From Pseudisothecium myosuroides (Eukaryota; Streptophyta; Bryopsida; Hypnales; Lembophyllaceae), in contig OX637292.1 of the NCBI GenBank assembly GCA_951799445.1, positions 5,831,296-5,895,295 of the forward strand: a DNA stretch of 64,000 nucleotides, written 5' to 3'. This document shows positions 1 through 12,109 of the stretch, in pieces. How positions within the stretch are numbered: the stretch's first letter is position 1; each line of letters starts with the position of its first letter. The position numbers and the translations under genes were made by a program. The notes below the pieces were generated by a model. The model was not told the origin of the DNA. It made no database searches and saw only the letters and a program-made list of their open reading frames with translations.

Positions 1-3000
1 TGAGCATCGGCAAGTACATTGTTGCCCTGATGGACACATCTTGTATGAGGACGATAACGACAGTCTGACTGAGTGTCCTACGTGCCAACTACCTCGATAC
101 ATTCCTGGGTCGAATAAAATCCCCCAACGAATTGTGCGTTACTTCGATGTAATCAAGCATTTGAAGAGGATGTTCAAGTGCCTGGAGGTAGCAAAGCACA
201 TGACGTGGTATGCAAGTCACAAATCCCGAAGCCAGGTGATGAAGTCCATCGCAGATAGTCCGAAGTGGAAGAATATGGATCGGCTCTATCCAGATTTTGC
301 ACAAGTTTCTACAAATCTACGACTAGGACTTGTAGGGGACGGTATTGTTCCATACAAAAACAATGCTATCAAGCATTCGACGTGGGTGTCACTGATTACT
401 ATTTACAATCTCCCCCCATGGCTTCTGACCAAGAAGTTCTTCATATCATTGGCTGTATTAGTTCCGGGACAAACGGCTACCAGCGCTGGAAATATGGACG
501 TGTTTGTTGGTCCTGTAGTGCGTGACCTGTTGAAGCTGTGGAGAGGTGTGCAAGCAGTGAACATGGCCGCACCCGAGGGACAAAGAATCTTCACATTGAG
601 GGCCCTACTGCTGTGGACAGTGAATGATTTTCCAGCGTACGGCCTTTTATCTGGACAGCAGGTTCATGGTTACAAAGCATGCCCGGCTTGTGGACCGGAG
701 ACATGTGCAGAGTATGCTAAATTTCTGCACAAAATGATATACCTAGGGGGCAGGCGATACCTTCCAATTGATCACCCGTATCGGAGGGAAAGAGATGCAT
801 TTGATAACGAGGAGGAGTGGCACATGGCACCAGAAAGGCCTACAGGAGATGAAGTTTTGTGATGGGGATCCGAGCGAGATGAGTTTCTTAGACAAGGCGG
901 TACGGAGAATTTAGAGGACGACCCGGTCAAACTGCATGGAGTAAAACGAATAACCAAAGTCTATGACCTGCCATATTGGAAGGTAAGTATTTGTATTGAT
1001 ATTCAGCAATGCATATGTCTGCTATTTGGAGGATGTGTTTCAATAGGAGAGTATACGATATTCTCATGAAGTCTAGCAAGTGACATTAATTTTCATTTTC
1101 CACTGGTCATGTCATAGGAAATTTGAAATCATGTGCATTTTGAAGTAGTGACGATGAGGGAATGCATTGCAGTTGTTTTTGGTCAGGAAGGGTTGTGAGC
1201 AGGGCTTCCTTTTTTATTTTCTATGGAGTGTGAAGGGGGCGATATGAAACGTTATAGCATTTCTTTTCATGTCTGTAGTCATTTGCATATTGGATACAGA
1301 ATACCAAATAATCGTGGATGACGAGTCCATAGTTCTATTGTCATTTGAAATCTAGCGATTTCATCATTTTTCATCGTTTTGTAGCCAAATTATTTTTTGT
1401 TGTTCTATCGGGCATTGAGAATCCAAACGACAGCCTCGTCTTCAGAAGGTTGTTTGAAGAAGAAGTTGTATATTGTTGGAGTAATTTCTTGGGCTTCGTG
1501 ACGAGAATGTATACCAGGAGAGTGACGTCAAATGTGCGGAGATTTTACTATGTACCTGTTCGAGAGGTAGGTCTTTGTGTGGAGTGCGTAATGTTGATCG
1601 TGGCATCTGCCAATTCTCTATAGCTGAGTAGGCGAATTGTCGACCATGAACTTTTTGGGTGCACACAATGGTAGTGCATCCATGAAGGATTCCTGGAATT
1701 TGAGTTTGTTCTTGAAATGTTTTGATTGGAGGCATTGAAGTTCGTAGACTTCAATATGCACTGTTTAATGGACTGCGGTCCAGTGAAGTTAGGTGCATGG
1801 CAATCTTATGTAGCCTTCTCTTATCTCCAGCGCAGTATTTTTAAAACTCTACAGTAGAAGGAGTTTCAAGAAGTTCAACAGCCCAATGAATATGAGAGTT
1901 CTAGTTTATTTTTGTCTTCTTTTAAAAATAAATGCTGAAATGTGTAGCCCCGAGGACCGGGAAGAGAGTCCAATGGGAAGAGGCATTGCTGTCCAGAAAT
2001 TATTCAAGCCGTCAACGTGTTTTTTACTTGGAATGCATAAAGAGCAAAAAGATTTTGCTCTCGGCATGTCAGGAAGGGTGTCGTGTTTTCTCATCGATGA
2101 GGTCAATAGTGTGGGTCTAAGAGATAGGACTAAGTTGTATGAAATCAGAAGGTGCTCTTAGAAGTATGCAATACTGTCTATTGTTTAATTCTGGAAGGAA
2201 AATTTGTCTGTCTTGAATCCATGTGCTGTGTTTCGTCATAGGCCACCTTTGTATGACGGTTTCCATTTTGTTATTCCGGTAAGGTAAGTTGTGCACAGAG
2301 GAGATGCGGAATGGTATATCCAGGGAGGAATTGTAAGCAATTACTTTGGGTTTGAGCTGTGACATAGCAGGGGTCCATGTAGAAGGGGAATTTATTTTTT
2401 TTAAAGTCCAGGAGTTCATTGCGCTTGCATCTTCAAGTTTTCCTATGAGTACTTTGTCTCCTCTCACATGTGTGCAATGAGCCCTGAATACTGGTCCGCT
2501 TGCTTCCACAGAAAAATTGTTCAAAATTGTAGGTCGCTATTGACATGTACAGTCTATTTTTTTGATTCCAGGACCATCTTGTACGTCATGGGCTTGATGT
2601 CATGCATTGTGAGAAAAACTTATGCGAGAATTTTTTGAGGACGGCATTAGGGGAAAAGGATTCCGTTGCTATCAGAGCTGACATGCAAGCACGGAACATT
2701 AGACCACACCTCCATCTACAAGCTACTGGACCGAATCGTGATAAGTTCTACATGCCGGATGCCTCGTACGTACTGTCAACAGAGGATAAGGGGAAGGTGA
2801 TGCGAGTGTTGAGGTCATTGAGAATGCCAACCTATTATGCTGGTCCTCTACATTCTAAAATTAGTGGGGGAAAATTGTCTGGCCTGAAATCTCATGATTT
2901 CCACGTTCTACTACAGCAAGTTCTGCCTCTGTGCTTTCGATGGATTGCTAATAAGTCCCTAGCTGGGGCTATCATTCGATTGAGCAGAGTATTTAGGAGG

Positions 3001-4700
3001 TTATGTGCGAAGGCTGTGAACTCTGACCACGAGCAGCAACTGAAGGCAGACTGTGTAGAAGCTATGTGTGAATTGGAGAAGGAAATGCCACCGGCCTTTT
3101 TTGATATAATGTCGCACCTGCCAAAACACTTAGTTGAAGAGCTATTCCTTTGTGGACCGGTTCATACAAGGTGGATGTACCCGTTTGAACGCTATTTTAA
3201 GACATTAAAAGGATTTGTGAGGAATTTGGCAAAACCTGAAGGCAGTATCGCGCAGGGTTATCAAGTGGAGGAAGCCTTAGATTTCATAACTGAGTACATG
3301 TCAGAGTGTACCGGAACTCCACATCGAATTTGGGACGATAAGGAGGAGCCGTCAATGGTAGATGAAATCCTGGAGGGCAAGGGCAAGCCCAGAGAATTAT
3401 TGGTGGATTTGAGGGATGCGATGCATGAGTTCGTGCTAGACAACGTGGTCCACCTTCAACCATACAAAGAGTAAATTTTTAACTTCTCATGAATCATATG
3501 TAGAAGATGCATAGTGTATTCACTTTTGTCAGACAAGGAAGTTTGAATAGGGAATTGGATGGTGCTAGACATCTTGAATTTGTGTACAACATTTGTCCAA
3601 ATTTGGTATGATTGCGAGAGAAGGAATACTGCTTTGGATTGGAAGAGCTAAGGTACACTTTGGAAGTAATTGGTTGAGAATTAATGTAAAATCTCATAAT
3701 GTTAATGGCAGTGTAGGGTGGAACATGTCCAAACTTCATGAGGGGAATCTTAATTTTTGTAGTGCTCGTGCATTTGGTCTAGGAGGTTCGAAGTACTGTG
3801 CGAGGAGGGAACAGCAACTCGGGCAGAGTTCCGTAGCGCATAGACAGGATGGAATCGAAGAAGTCCATATCCTCCTGACTTAGAAGAATTACCTCCTTTT
3901 GCAGAATGGCTTCGAAGGGAGATTCAACAAGCTAAAGAGGAAGGTGAAACGATTGCAGAAGATGTTGAGGACTCGTCTGAACCACCTTTGCTGCAAGCGA
4001 GGAAGTTCAAAAGCATGTACACATATGGGTATCATTACCGAGTGAAGAGTGCAGATGAGGGCATGAGGAAAACATGTGATTCAGGGATGTCTGCCGTTTT
4101 CCGTAGACCATGTCGATCAGGTAGGCGAGACCGGAACCTGGTTGATGCAACACTGGAGTATGTAGGGCACATATTGGAAATTGTAGAGCTCAATTACAGA
4201 CGACACTGCATTGTGCTACTTGTTTGTGACTGGGTCAAGGCTAACTATAGGGGTAGGAATGCCACCATAAAGAGGGATGAGTGGGGGTTCACCCTTGCTA
4301 ATTTCAACTCAATGGTCTCTTTTGGATACGAGTCGTTGGCTTTTCCTATACATTTTGATCAAGTGTTTTTCTCTGAAGATGAAGACGAGCCAGGTTGGAA
4401 AGTGGTGTTGCGCACGGAAGTGAGGGGTCGTAGAGTGGATAACGAAATGGAAGAACAAGAAGAAGCTGAGTTGTTTCGAATGGAAGAAGACGCAGACTTT
4501 GTAGGTTTTCGTAATGCAGCTGCCATTCCGGAAACAAACCCGGAGCCACTTCGTACAGGTAGAAACGTCCGTGTGAATGACATACTGGGAGTGGGGATTG
4601 AAGAAGGAGAAGATGTATTTGAAGATCGGGATCTTGGAGAGTCTTCGCAAGAGGACGACTGAATTCTAGGACTGAAGTTTGGAGGAGCTTGTCTTTGTTG
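1..4700 (+). mobile_element. CACTA (En/Spm) DNA transposon body, 5' end outside the window
   Basis: The first 4.7 kb carry a decayed transposase gene with the order tnp2 domain, DUF4218, DUF4216, which is typical of plant CACTA elements. The left terminus is beyond the window start. I could not identify a right terminus (an end in TAGTG with a matching 3-bp target duplication), so the right limit is only the end of recognisable coding sequence. Short CACTA-type MITEs elsewhere in the window (11.9, 13.9 and 35.4 kb) show that this superfamily has been active in this genome. Confidence 0.8.
2..4662 (+). pseudogene. CACTA transposase gene (tnp2 - DUF4218 - DUF4216), broken
   Basis: Would encode the transposase that cuts and moves CACTA elements. 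The frame is open from base 2, so the gene starts outside the window. Exon A (2-982) has a Cys-rich start (HCCPDG, CPTC), then tnp2 hallmarks: MTWYASH, RLGLVGDG (a probable catalytic Asp), YNLPPWL and WTVNDFPAYG (a second Asp). An in-frame TGA at 860-862 interrupts it; the same frame then continues to DLPYWK and a GTAAGT donor at 983. Intron 983-2571 ends in a CAG acceptor. Exon B (2572 to about 3470) begins DHLVRHGLDVMHCEKN and runs through DUF4218 (GLKSHDFHVLLQQ, LSRVFRRLC, GPVHTRWMYPFERY). The last block (about 3850-4662) is DUF4216, ending in an acidic tail. A TAG at 3841-3843 sits in the frame just upstream of this block, and I could not fix its acceptor. One or more stops make it a probable pseudogene. 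Confidence 0.82.
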
Positions 4701-4884
4701 GTGACACCCTCCCGGAGTACTCCGTGCATGGATTTGTATTTCAATAAGGACACGCTACTGAAATTTGCGTTTTGGTTAATTCTCATGGCCTTGTCATTTG
4801 CAGTGCGAATTTTTTTTGGGAAAAAACATGATGTTCTGTGGATCTCTGTGGAGCTGTAAATTTTTTCCCCGCATACCAGTGTAT

Positions 4885-4929
4885 ATCACGGGTAGAGAGT
4901 GCAGATGTGACAGCGGCTCTACCCGTGAT
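4885..4929. repeat. Short perfect hairpin downstream of the CACTA gene
   Basis: A 13-bp perfect inverted repeat (ATCACGGGTAGAG at 4885-4897 and its complement at 4917-4929) encloses a 19-base loop. It lies 220 bp after the transposase stop. CACTA elements carry subterminal repeats that bind transposase, so this may be one such site or a 3'-end structure. The function is not shown. Confidence 0.5.
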
Positions 4930-7635
4930 GTTTGTAGGATGAACGTTGCAGGGGCCTGGAACTTTTAATTGTGGTTGCCCTGCAGCAGTAGAAATGATGT
5001 CTGTAGTTACCTGCCGAATTTGTGGTGACCCAGGCAGAGGTGGACATGCATGGTCCTTAGTGTTTAGCTAATGGTTGAGCTGCGAGGAATCATGAGGTGA
5101 TATAAGATGACGGCAGTAGAGATGAAGGTCGGATATGATGCGTATGGATCAACAATGCAAGCGATGGTGGCAAATTCAGAGGTCAATGTATCGGGAAGAG
5201 AAGCCCATTGCATCAGTATGTGAAGAGGTTCATGGAGGTTTTTGCTGCCTGAGTGTTCAAATTTTTGTCAATCGGAATGCTGACAAGTTATTTCTCATGA
5301 TCGAAAGTTGTAATGGTGTTCGTCAATGCAGGCAGGGGAGTAAGTGGTCCGAGAGTACAATGACTGGATTTTGCATGGAAGAGCCTGACACATGACGGTG
5401 GAGAAGATGGACAGAAGCGTAAGCGATATTCATGACATTGTCATCATTACTGTGCTGGTTCTCTTTCAGTTTGGAAGTCCTCTTAGAGTAGTGATAGACG
5501 TTCTCACCTCGAACTTGTCGTCCAGCCTTCTCTTCAGAGGAGGCTTTATTGGCTACAGTTTGTTGCCGGCGTACTTTTATCTCGGGAAAATGTCCATGCA
5601 CTGGTCCACCTTGAATGTTTTGTTGTATGTGCAGAGAAGATGCGGAAGGACTAGTGCAGTCACTTGTCAATAGTGACAGGAAAGAGAGTTGATGTTTGTT
5701 ATTGGCCGACCGGCACCGTTGTTGACTGTCTTTGAAAGGGTCAGATGCCAGCCCCCTGATTTCTTTCCCATTTTCCAGGACCATTCGGTAGGTGAGCCCA
5801 GTGGTGGCCCAGGCATTATTGTGTGAGGTTATTTTGCACAAGGTACGGGCGACTTAAAACGTAAGTCATGACATTTTCAGAAGGTAGGATGAAGCTAAGG
5901 TCTATGATTAGAAGCGAGTAGTTAGTCAACAAGCAACTGTGATGTCTATGTTCATAGTGTGCACTTGGAAAGGAAACTTTCATTTCTGCTCTTTGATCGG
6001 TAATTTCAGTCCTCGTAGGATGAAATTCTTTGGTCGGTACTGGAGGAGGCAACTGTCGCTGTAAATCGCAAAAAATCTGATAAGATGACTGTATTTTGTT
6101 TTACAGAGGAAGCAAATCTGAGTGGAACGCTACTACTGGTGGCACTAGAAATGCGTTTGGAGATGCTCATGTCCTGGAGGTGGACAATCTTTAGAGAGAT
6201 GTCATGTGGATTAGGATTTAGGAAAGTTGGGAGTCCGGTCTCTGTACGTTAGTGCTCTCTTCTGAAGACGAAGTAAGAGCTCAATACCTTTTGGGGAAAG
6301 CTGAAGTGTTCAAAACAATTGTCATTGAATTTTTATAAGAAGGAAGTTGGGATTGACGTACAACCCTGGTGAAGTTGTTTTGTATTTGCTTCTGTAGAAT
6401 TAGAAGCCTTTGACGTTGAAATGATGCGGGCACTGAAATGAATCACATCAAAAAATTTGCACTTTCGGTATACTGAAGAAAGTAGCATGTACCTGTGAGT
6501 CATGATCCATTTTATAGAACAATCGCTTCTACATCACAGTAGCTTACAGTTTTGTCAAGAAGAAAAACTAGTGTATATTATTTATGTGGATCGAAGGTAA
6601 TGCAGTGATGGAGGAACTGAGAATGTTTGAATCGCAGGAATGTATTTTGGCATAATAATGGAAGAAGTTGGACGTAATTTTCAATAGGCATACCCTGTAG
6701 TAACTTCTGCAATTAGGGTTCAGGCAAATGGCATGATATATAATCTCAGCCGAAGATGTCATGACGTGGTAGAAGGTACATGGATCGCACGAAGGAAAAG
6801 TGGATAACATAGAAGGAGCCTTTGCAAAACTGAACGTGAACATTGAAATTCATGTCAGTGTGTGGGAAGCAATCAAACGTTAGAAATTGTAAAAAGCTGT
6901 AAAAAGTGCTGATATAAACCCATACAATTATCGTAATTAAAAAGAGAAGGCCAGCGTATTAACGTACGACACTTGTCATGCAACTGGGGTGACAGAGGAG
7001 CTCCTTCTAAGTGTCAACAGGATTCCCATTTAAGAAATATTGGAGAGACGAGCTCGGCCAATAAGAACAAACCTAAAAACAGCAAATGCCATAATTGCCA
7101 TACGTTCAGCTCACATGGCATTAAAAAATCATTGTTTTACATATCAAGACAAAGGTCAACAATACTTTCGAATGCCAGTACCCAGATTAACAGGAGACAA
7201 ACAAGTTTTATTAATGCCGCAACAGAAAAGTGCACAGACTGACAAATCTTGAGCGCTTCTGCCCCAAGCAACAGATTGCTGTTGCTTTTCTGTCATTTCG
7301 GTCAAAACTTTCTAGTAGTGTGATCGATCGAATGCAAGCCATCTACCCAGTCATGGTAGATGTGAACACAAGGGACAGATACATATATGCATGGCGGAAG
7401 TAATACCCGTATTTTTTTAGAAATACACACTTGAGCATGTTCGGTAGCCTCTCAGTTCAACAACGAGTGTCATAATATTTTTCTAAGAACAACAAAAAAT
7501 CAAGGGCTATTTTATCTTCAATTTTGTAGTTCATATATTTAGCATTTTAGCCAATACTTCGAGGCTAGGAATTTGGAGAATAAGGGCCACGTATGAATAT
7601 AGAAAATACAATGTACATGTATATAGTACCACAAT
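4930..7635. other. No recognisable gene; probable CACTA 3' region and degenerate DNA
   Basis: The longest open frames here (5135-5395, plus; 5323-5841, minus; 6973-7242, plus) show no domain, no convincing splice context and no composition contrast. The stretch up to about 7 kb is less AT-rich than what follows and may be the 3' part of the CACTA element. A short region at 7040-7250 has slightly gene-like residue composition, but I cannot assign it. Confidence 0.5.
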
Positions 7636-7829
7636 GCACTAGTAGAAAATGCAGGACTTTTGACAGAATTCTGTTGATTTGGTCACGTTGTCCCAGTCAC
7701 TGTTCTGTTGATTTCAATAGAAATCTGTGAATTTTAACAGATTTCTATTGAAATCAACAAAATTGTGACTGTGACAACGCTACCAAATCAACAGAATTCT
7801 GTCAAAAGTCCTGCGTTTTTTACTAGCGC
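7636..7829. mobile_element. Palindromic MITE, TIR GCACTAGTAGAAAA
   Basis: A 194-bp near-palindrome. The left end reads GCACTAGTAGAAAATGCAGG and the right end is its near-complement. The arms (GACAGAATTCTGTTGATTT and related sequence) pair nearly end to end, so a transcript would fold into one long hairpin. The CACTAGTAGAAAA terminus resembles small CACTA-derived elements of plants. It is non-coding and could be a small-RNA source. Confidence 0.65.
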
Positions 7830-8341
7830 ATGTGGTCCCTGAACCACTTAGGGGTTAAACAACCAATTATAAGAATAAAATACATACAAATTGATGCAGT
7901 TCAATTTGCACCTTTCTTGCTCAAGAAAAAAAATTGACGTGATGAAAAATGATGTTTGTATATGGTAGCAACACCCATAACCGTCAATTTAAAGGTTTTG
8001 ACCATGATTATTATCTATACACATCCAACAAACTGTAGGATCCCATTAGCAAAAGAAAAATAATTCATGTGCACTTTCAATTGTATTATTTCGATACTGT
8101 AAGAATAAATTGTGAATTTTTAAAGAGCCGACTATAGATGCACCTAATTCCAACACTAGGGTCTGATGTTCAAATGTAGTACATCCTTGTAATCACATCT
8201 ATTCACTTCCAAAGATATTCCAAGATTTTAGAGGTGATGGTTATGGGTGTTGCTACCTTAGTATAAGAGTTGACTATCAAGTTGATAATTGTCTCAAGAA
8301 ACAACGTCACACATTCAAGACAATAAGTGCAAATGTGCCAA
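7830..8341. other. Gene-free AT-rich DNA with a lone TTAA-element end
   Basis: No coding signal. At 7848-7858 there is CTTAGGGGTTAA, matching the right end of the TTAA-ended family described at 8342-9841. No matching left end was found nearby, so this is probably a truncated copy. Confidence 0.4.
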
Positions 8342-9841
8342 TTAACCCCTAAAGGACTAAGGCCTTTTTTCTGCCAAAAACACTCAAAACTACCATATCT
8401 ATAGCAAAGAGTAAAAAAATTTGAATTTTTTTTTTCCACGTCTAACCATTGGATCTTATACCTAACTAGTATAAGAGTGTGGAAAAAATTTCAGAATTTT
8501 TGACCGCATAGATTGCAAGATATTTGCGTTTAAAGTGAAAAAAACAAGTTTTTCAGCACATTGCGGGACTAGATTTTTTGACTTTGAACATTTTTAACTT
8601 AAAATTTTTGCACTACAGAGTTTTGAGCTTTAAATCTTTATAGTGGAGAATTGAGTTGAGAGTCTACGGAAAAAAAAAATTCAAAAAAACTTAATTATCA
8701 TTCTTAAAAAAATTGTTAAATAGAAGTAGGTACAAGATAGAAGGAAAATCTAAAATATTAGTATATTTTAGATGGAATTAAAATGCACTAATCCCAATGG
8801 TGAGATTGTTTTAGCAAGTAAATCAAACCATGTAAAAAAAAATTAAAAAAATTAAAAAAATTGCATTTAGAAATGAATCCTACAAGTTATTTTTTTCAAG
8901 AAGATGCTCTAATTGCCCGAAAAACAAGAATGTCCCTAACTTTCTCATAACAAATCCAAATGAAATGAATCAAAGCTTTCTAGATAGACAAAAAATAATC
9001 TATGAGAAAAAAATATTAAAAAAAAAAATTCAAATTTTTGTCTATTTTTTTTTGCTGCCTAGGCTGCCCCCCATTCTCAGGGGGGGCACCTAGTATTTAA
9101 CTACAAACCACGTGCGAACAAGTGGTTTCTAATGAACTATAATTTCAACTTAAAATTTTGAGGGTTGCTTAATAATGACTATAGGTTTCTATTGCCAAAA
9201 TTTCAAACTAAAATAATAGTTGAAATGATTTGTATAAGAGGTTGAAAATGGCCTAAAACTGCATGTTTTTCAACTCAAATATTTATAGAGATCACATTTA
9301 GATGACCATTGCATCAATACTCAACTCAAAATAAACTTTCAATAGAGAGCTATTTTTAGGAATTTTTTGTTCATTTTTTAGACAATTTTTTAGGATATAA
9401 TATAGGGGTGTGAAAGTTATTTTTCAGTTGTACAGTGTATCTAATTACTTCAAAAATTTGTAACTAATTATCATTAACAAATAAAAATATCAATAATTCA
9501 AAACATAAACTTTTGAAGTAGGAAAATCTAGTCATATTTTTTTTATTTCATTTTATTTAAATTTTAGGATATAATATAGGGGGTCCAAAGTTTTGTTCGC
9601 ACGTGTTTTCTAATGGACACTCTAAGTGACCCCCCCGAGCCCCCATTCCCTGTTTTGAGCTTTTCTGGTCATACCTTTTTTTCCCGAGCACTGATTGTGA
9701 AAAAAATTATATTCCCACAAGCTTATCAGTTTTTCTATCTCCAAAAAAAATTTCAAAAAACCACAACAAAATTTCAGCCCGTAGGTACCTACCCGAAAAT
9801 GCATTTGTCCCCCGAACGGACAACGGTCCTTTAGGGGTTAA
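8342..9841 (-). mobile_element. TTAA-ended non-autonomous DNA transposon, interrupted copy
   Basis: Ends are TTAACCCCTAAAGGAC (8342) and its complement GTCCTTTAGGGGTTAA up to 9841. The inside is the reverse-orientation counterpart of the copy at 46869-47798: it shares the CGGGGGAC block near the end and the ATCTTGCAATC/AATTTTTCC block near the other end. This copy is about 570 bp longer because another repeat sits inside it at about 9104-9607. TTAA target duplications with termini starting CCC are a hallmark of the piggyBac superfamily, but no transposase is present, so superfamily assignment is inference. Confidence 0.7.
9104..9607. mobile_element. Nested repeat with inverted ends, inside the TTAA element
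   Basis: Starts near AAACCACGTGCGAACAA and ends near TTGTTCGCACGTGTT, which are near-complements. The block is absent from the related element at 46869-47798, so it is a later insertion. TTTCTAATG is present at both ends, but I could not settle the exact target duplication. Non-coding. Confidence 0.5.
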
Positions 9842-10020
9842 TATTCATTTAAAAAAAACAATGCCCAAGCTACAATGAAGACCTTGCGCTTGGAATCTCC
9901 TATTTGGAAACTTAACTCGTAAAGAACAATGCAAGCCTCATGGGCAATTTAAAAGTCAAAATCTGAATTTTCATATAGTTTAATTATTATTTTAAATGTT
10001 TTTAATTTTAATCTCTTAAA
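9842..10020. other. Gene-free AT-rich DNA
   Basis: No coding or structural signal recognised. Confidence 0.4.
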
Positions 10021-10920
10021 CATGCTTTTTTGGGGTAGCTCACTACGAGTGGAGTTTTCATTTTTTTTTTTGAAATTTTCACACAACATTTTCCCAAGGA
10101 GTAGCTTTAAGGCCTACAAAATTTATAACTTTTGACTACCGATGGTCAAAAAGTTTTTGTATGATATATGATTTTCAATGCTCAGCAGGCAGCTCAAAAA
10201 CTTCTTAAAAAAACCCTTTTTTTTAAAATAAAAATTTGAAATTGGTTTTTTAGATTTATATATATATATATATATATATATGTATGGAACGCTTTGAATC
10301 ATTCAATTTTGATTAATGAGATGAAAGTTAATTATGAAGAGTTTTAGTTTGCATGCAATTATGGAATTTCTACTCTAAAAGAAACTTTGAAGTCCTTTAT
10401 TTAACTCAATTTTCATTATTTTAGGAAAAAAATAAAAAGATTGGGTATAGATTTTTTATTACAACATTACAACCATTGGAGTTGACATTTTTCAATTCCA
10501 TAATTAAATTCTTAACAATTTTGTATTTCAAATCATTCTCTACTTTTTTCTACTTACTTTTTTTTTCCTATATGTTGTACAATTCCAAATGATCTGAAAT
10601 TTTTCAAGCATGTAGCCAACTTGCCTTGAAGAATGAATCCAAAGAGTAACCACCATTTTGGACATTTTTTCATACAAATAAGACCTTGTGAAATGTAGCT
10701 GCCCGATTTTTTGGGGTAGCAAAAAATGGATTTTTTTCAATTCAAACACTAATATCTTGCAATCTACATAGCAGAAAATTCTGAAATTTTTTCCACATCT
10801 TTTCAAACCAGCATACTACAAGATCTTGTGGTTACATGTAACCAAAAATGTTTTTTTTTCTAAAATTTGGTACTTGTACTATGAAAATATAGTCAAGGGG
10901 CACATCAATTATCCCCTGAT
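10021..10920 (+). mobile_element. Degraded copy of the TTAA-family repeat (left half different)
   Basis: The right two thirds (AGCTGCCCGATTTT, CATACTACAAGATC, TTTGGTACTTGTACT, TATAGTCAAGG) match the copies at 34560-35669 and 36249-37174. The left part, beginning GTAGCTCACTAC, is shared with the 34.6-kb copy but not with the 36-kb copy. The terminal GGGGTTAA is not intact. Non-coding. Confidence 0.55.
10257..10282. repeat. (TA)n microsatellite
   Basis: A simple TA run inside the degraded repeat; the related copies carry only short TA runs here, so it expanded locally. Confidence 0.85.
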
Positions 10921-11034
10921 TGCCCAGCTGACTATATATGGTTAATCTACAGTCTCAGGCTTGTTTTGGTATAGGCAATTAAATTCCTTTGATTGTTTTT
11001 AAAAAAAATTACGGGTAGTATTGAAGGTTAAAAC

Positions 11035-11725
11035 CTGTACTATTTTTTGTCACACGTCTCTAGTTGATCTGTTTTGTGGCCATAACTTTTGCATTCTAAC
11101 TTCAAATGTCTTAAAATTTATAGGCAAGGTACTCATGACTATTATATGCCTTGACTAATTTTTTGGAATTTTTAAATGTTTAATTGTCCAAAAATAGCCT
11201 CCAATTTTATGTCACACTTGCAATTTTGGGATTTTTTGAACAAAGTAGTACCCAAAGAAACAAATTTGGAGCTGAAATTTGGAGAAAATGATCTTGTAGT
11301 ACACTTTTAACTACTATTCAAAGGATTTCTAAAAATAATTAGTTATGTATCACGTAGAAGTCCACAAAATGAGCCTCTTTCTACTTGCATTTTGAAACAT
11401 ATTGAAAAAATTATTTTGATGGTTTTCTTGGTGAATGACCATTTTCATAGAGTTGCTACAAATGGCCAATTTTTATTTTCTTTATTAAAATTTTTCCTAA
11501 TTAAAACATCAAAATATGCATTTTCTTGAGATTTAGCAATTTTTTAGTTTTCATACTTAGAGAATTTTTCTATGATTTTCCTTTGGTAGTTACCTTCATC
11601 TTATAGGTATATACATTTGGCCATATTTTTAAAATTTTTTAAAAATTATTTTTCTTATTTTAAAAACTCCGGAAAAAAAAGCATGAGTACTCTAACACGC
11701 AACCAAATCGGTAGGTGTTTCGGAA
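11035..11725 (+). repeat. Dispersed 650-700 bp repeat, single copy outside the palindrome
   Basis: Shares an ordered set of blocks with 38875-39560 and 41345-42000: GTCACAC, a GGCCATAACTTTTGC block, a TCCAAAAATAGCC block, TTTGGAGCTGAAATTT, CATTTTGAAACAT, GAATGACCATTTTCATAGAG and TATACATTTGGCCATATTT. It is clearly diverged from the palindrome copies and non-coding. Family unknown. Confidence 0.65.
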
Positions 11726-11899
11726 AATCACCCTTAACTATTAGAAACTTTTTTTTTTCACTGAAAATAGTAAATATATGATTTTTGAGAGGTTCTCAGA
11801 GGCATATATGTATCATTGGTGGAAGATTAAAGCTTGCCAATTTCACTTGATTTGAGATTTGCAAAGCTGTACTTAACTTACTTTGAAAATGGTCGCAAT

Positions 11900-12109
11900 C
11901 ACTATAAAAAAAACGCATTTTAGGTGACGAGCCCTGATTATTCTTGACGGATTTTAGTAGACGTCAAGTGCAACAAACCCATATTTTGATGTCAACATTG
12001 ATGTTACATTGGACGTTTTTGTTGACATGGGTTTGTTGCATTGGATGTCCACTAAAATCCATCAAGAAAAATCAAGGCTCATCACCTAAAACGCGGGTTT
12101 CTTATAGTG
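11900..12109. mobile_element. CACTA-type MITE
   Basis: Terminal inverted repeats CACTATAA...TTATAGTG flanked by a 3-bp direct repeat AAT (11897-11899 and 12110-12112), the duplication size expected of CACTA elements. The interior is a long imperfect hairpin (TTTTAGGTGACGAGCC paired with GGCTCATCACCTAAAA). Same family as 13905-14153. Confidence 0.75.

Noticed and set aside
3593..3883. 96-codon plus-strand open frame between DUF4218 and DUF4216
   Set aside because: Falls in the probable intron or linker and in a different frame from both conserved domains; no similarity to either.
5323..5841. 172-codon minus-strand open frame downstream of the CACTA gene
   Set aside because: No recognisable domain, mixed composition, no upstream promoter or splice pattern; probably chance in a transposon 3' region.
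6973..7252. Possible fragment of an organellar gene
   Set aside because: Residue composition looked gene-like over about 60 codons in one frame, but I could match it to no known organellar protein.
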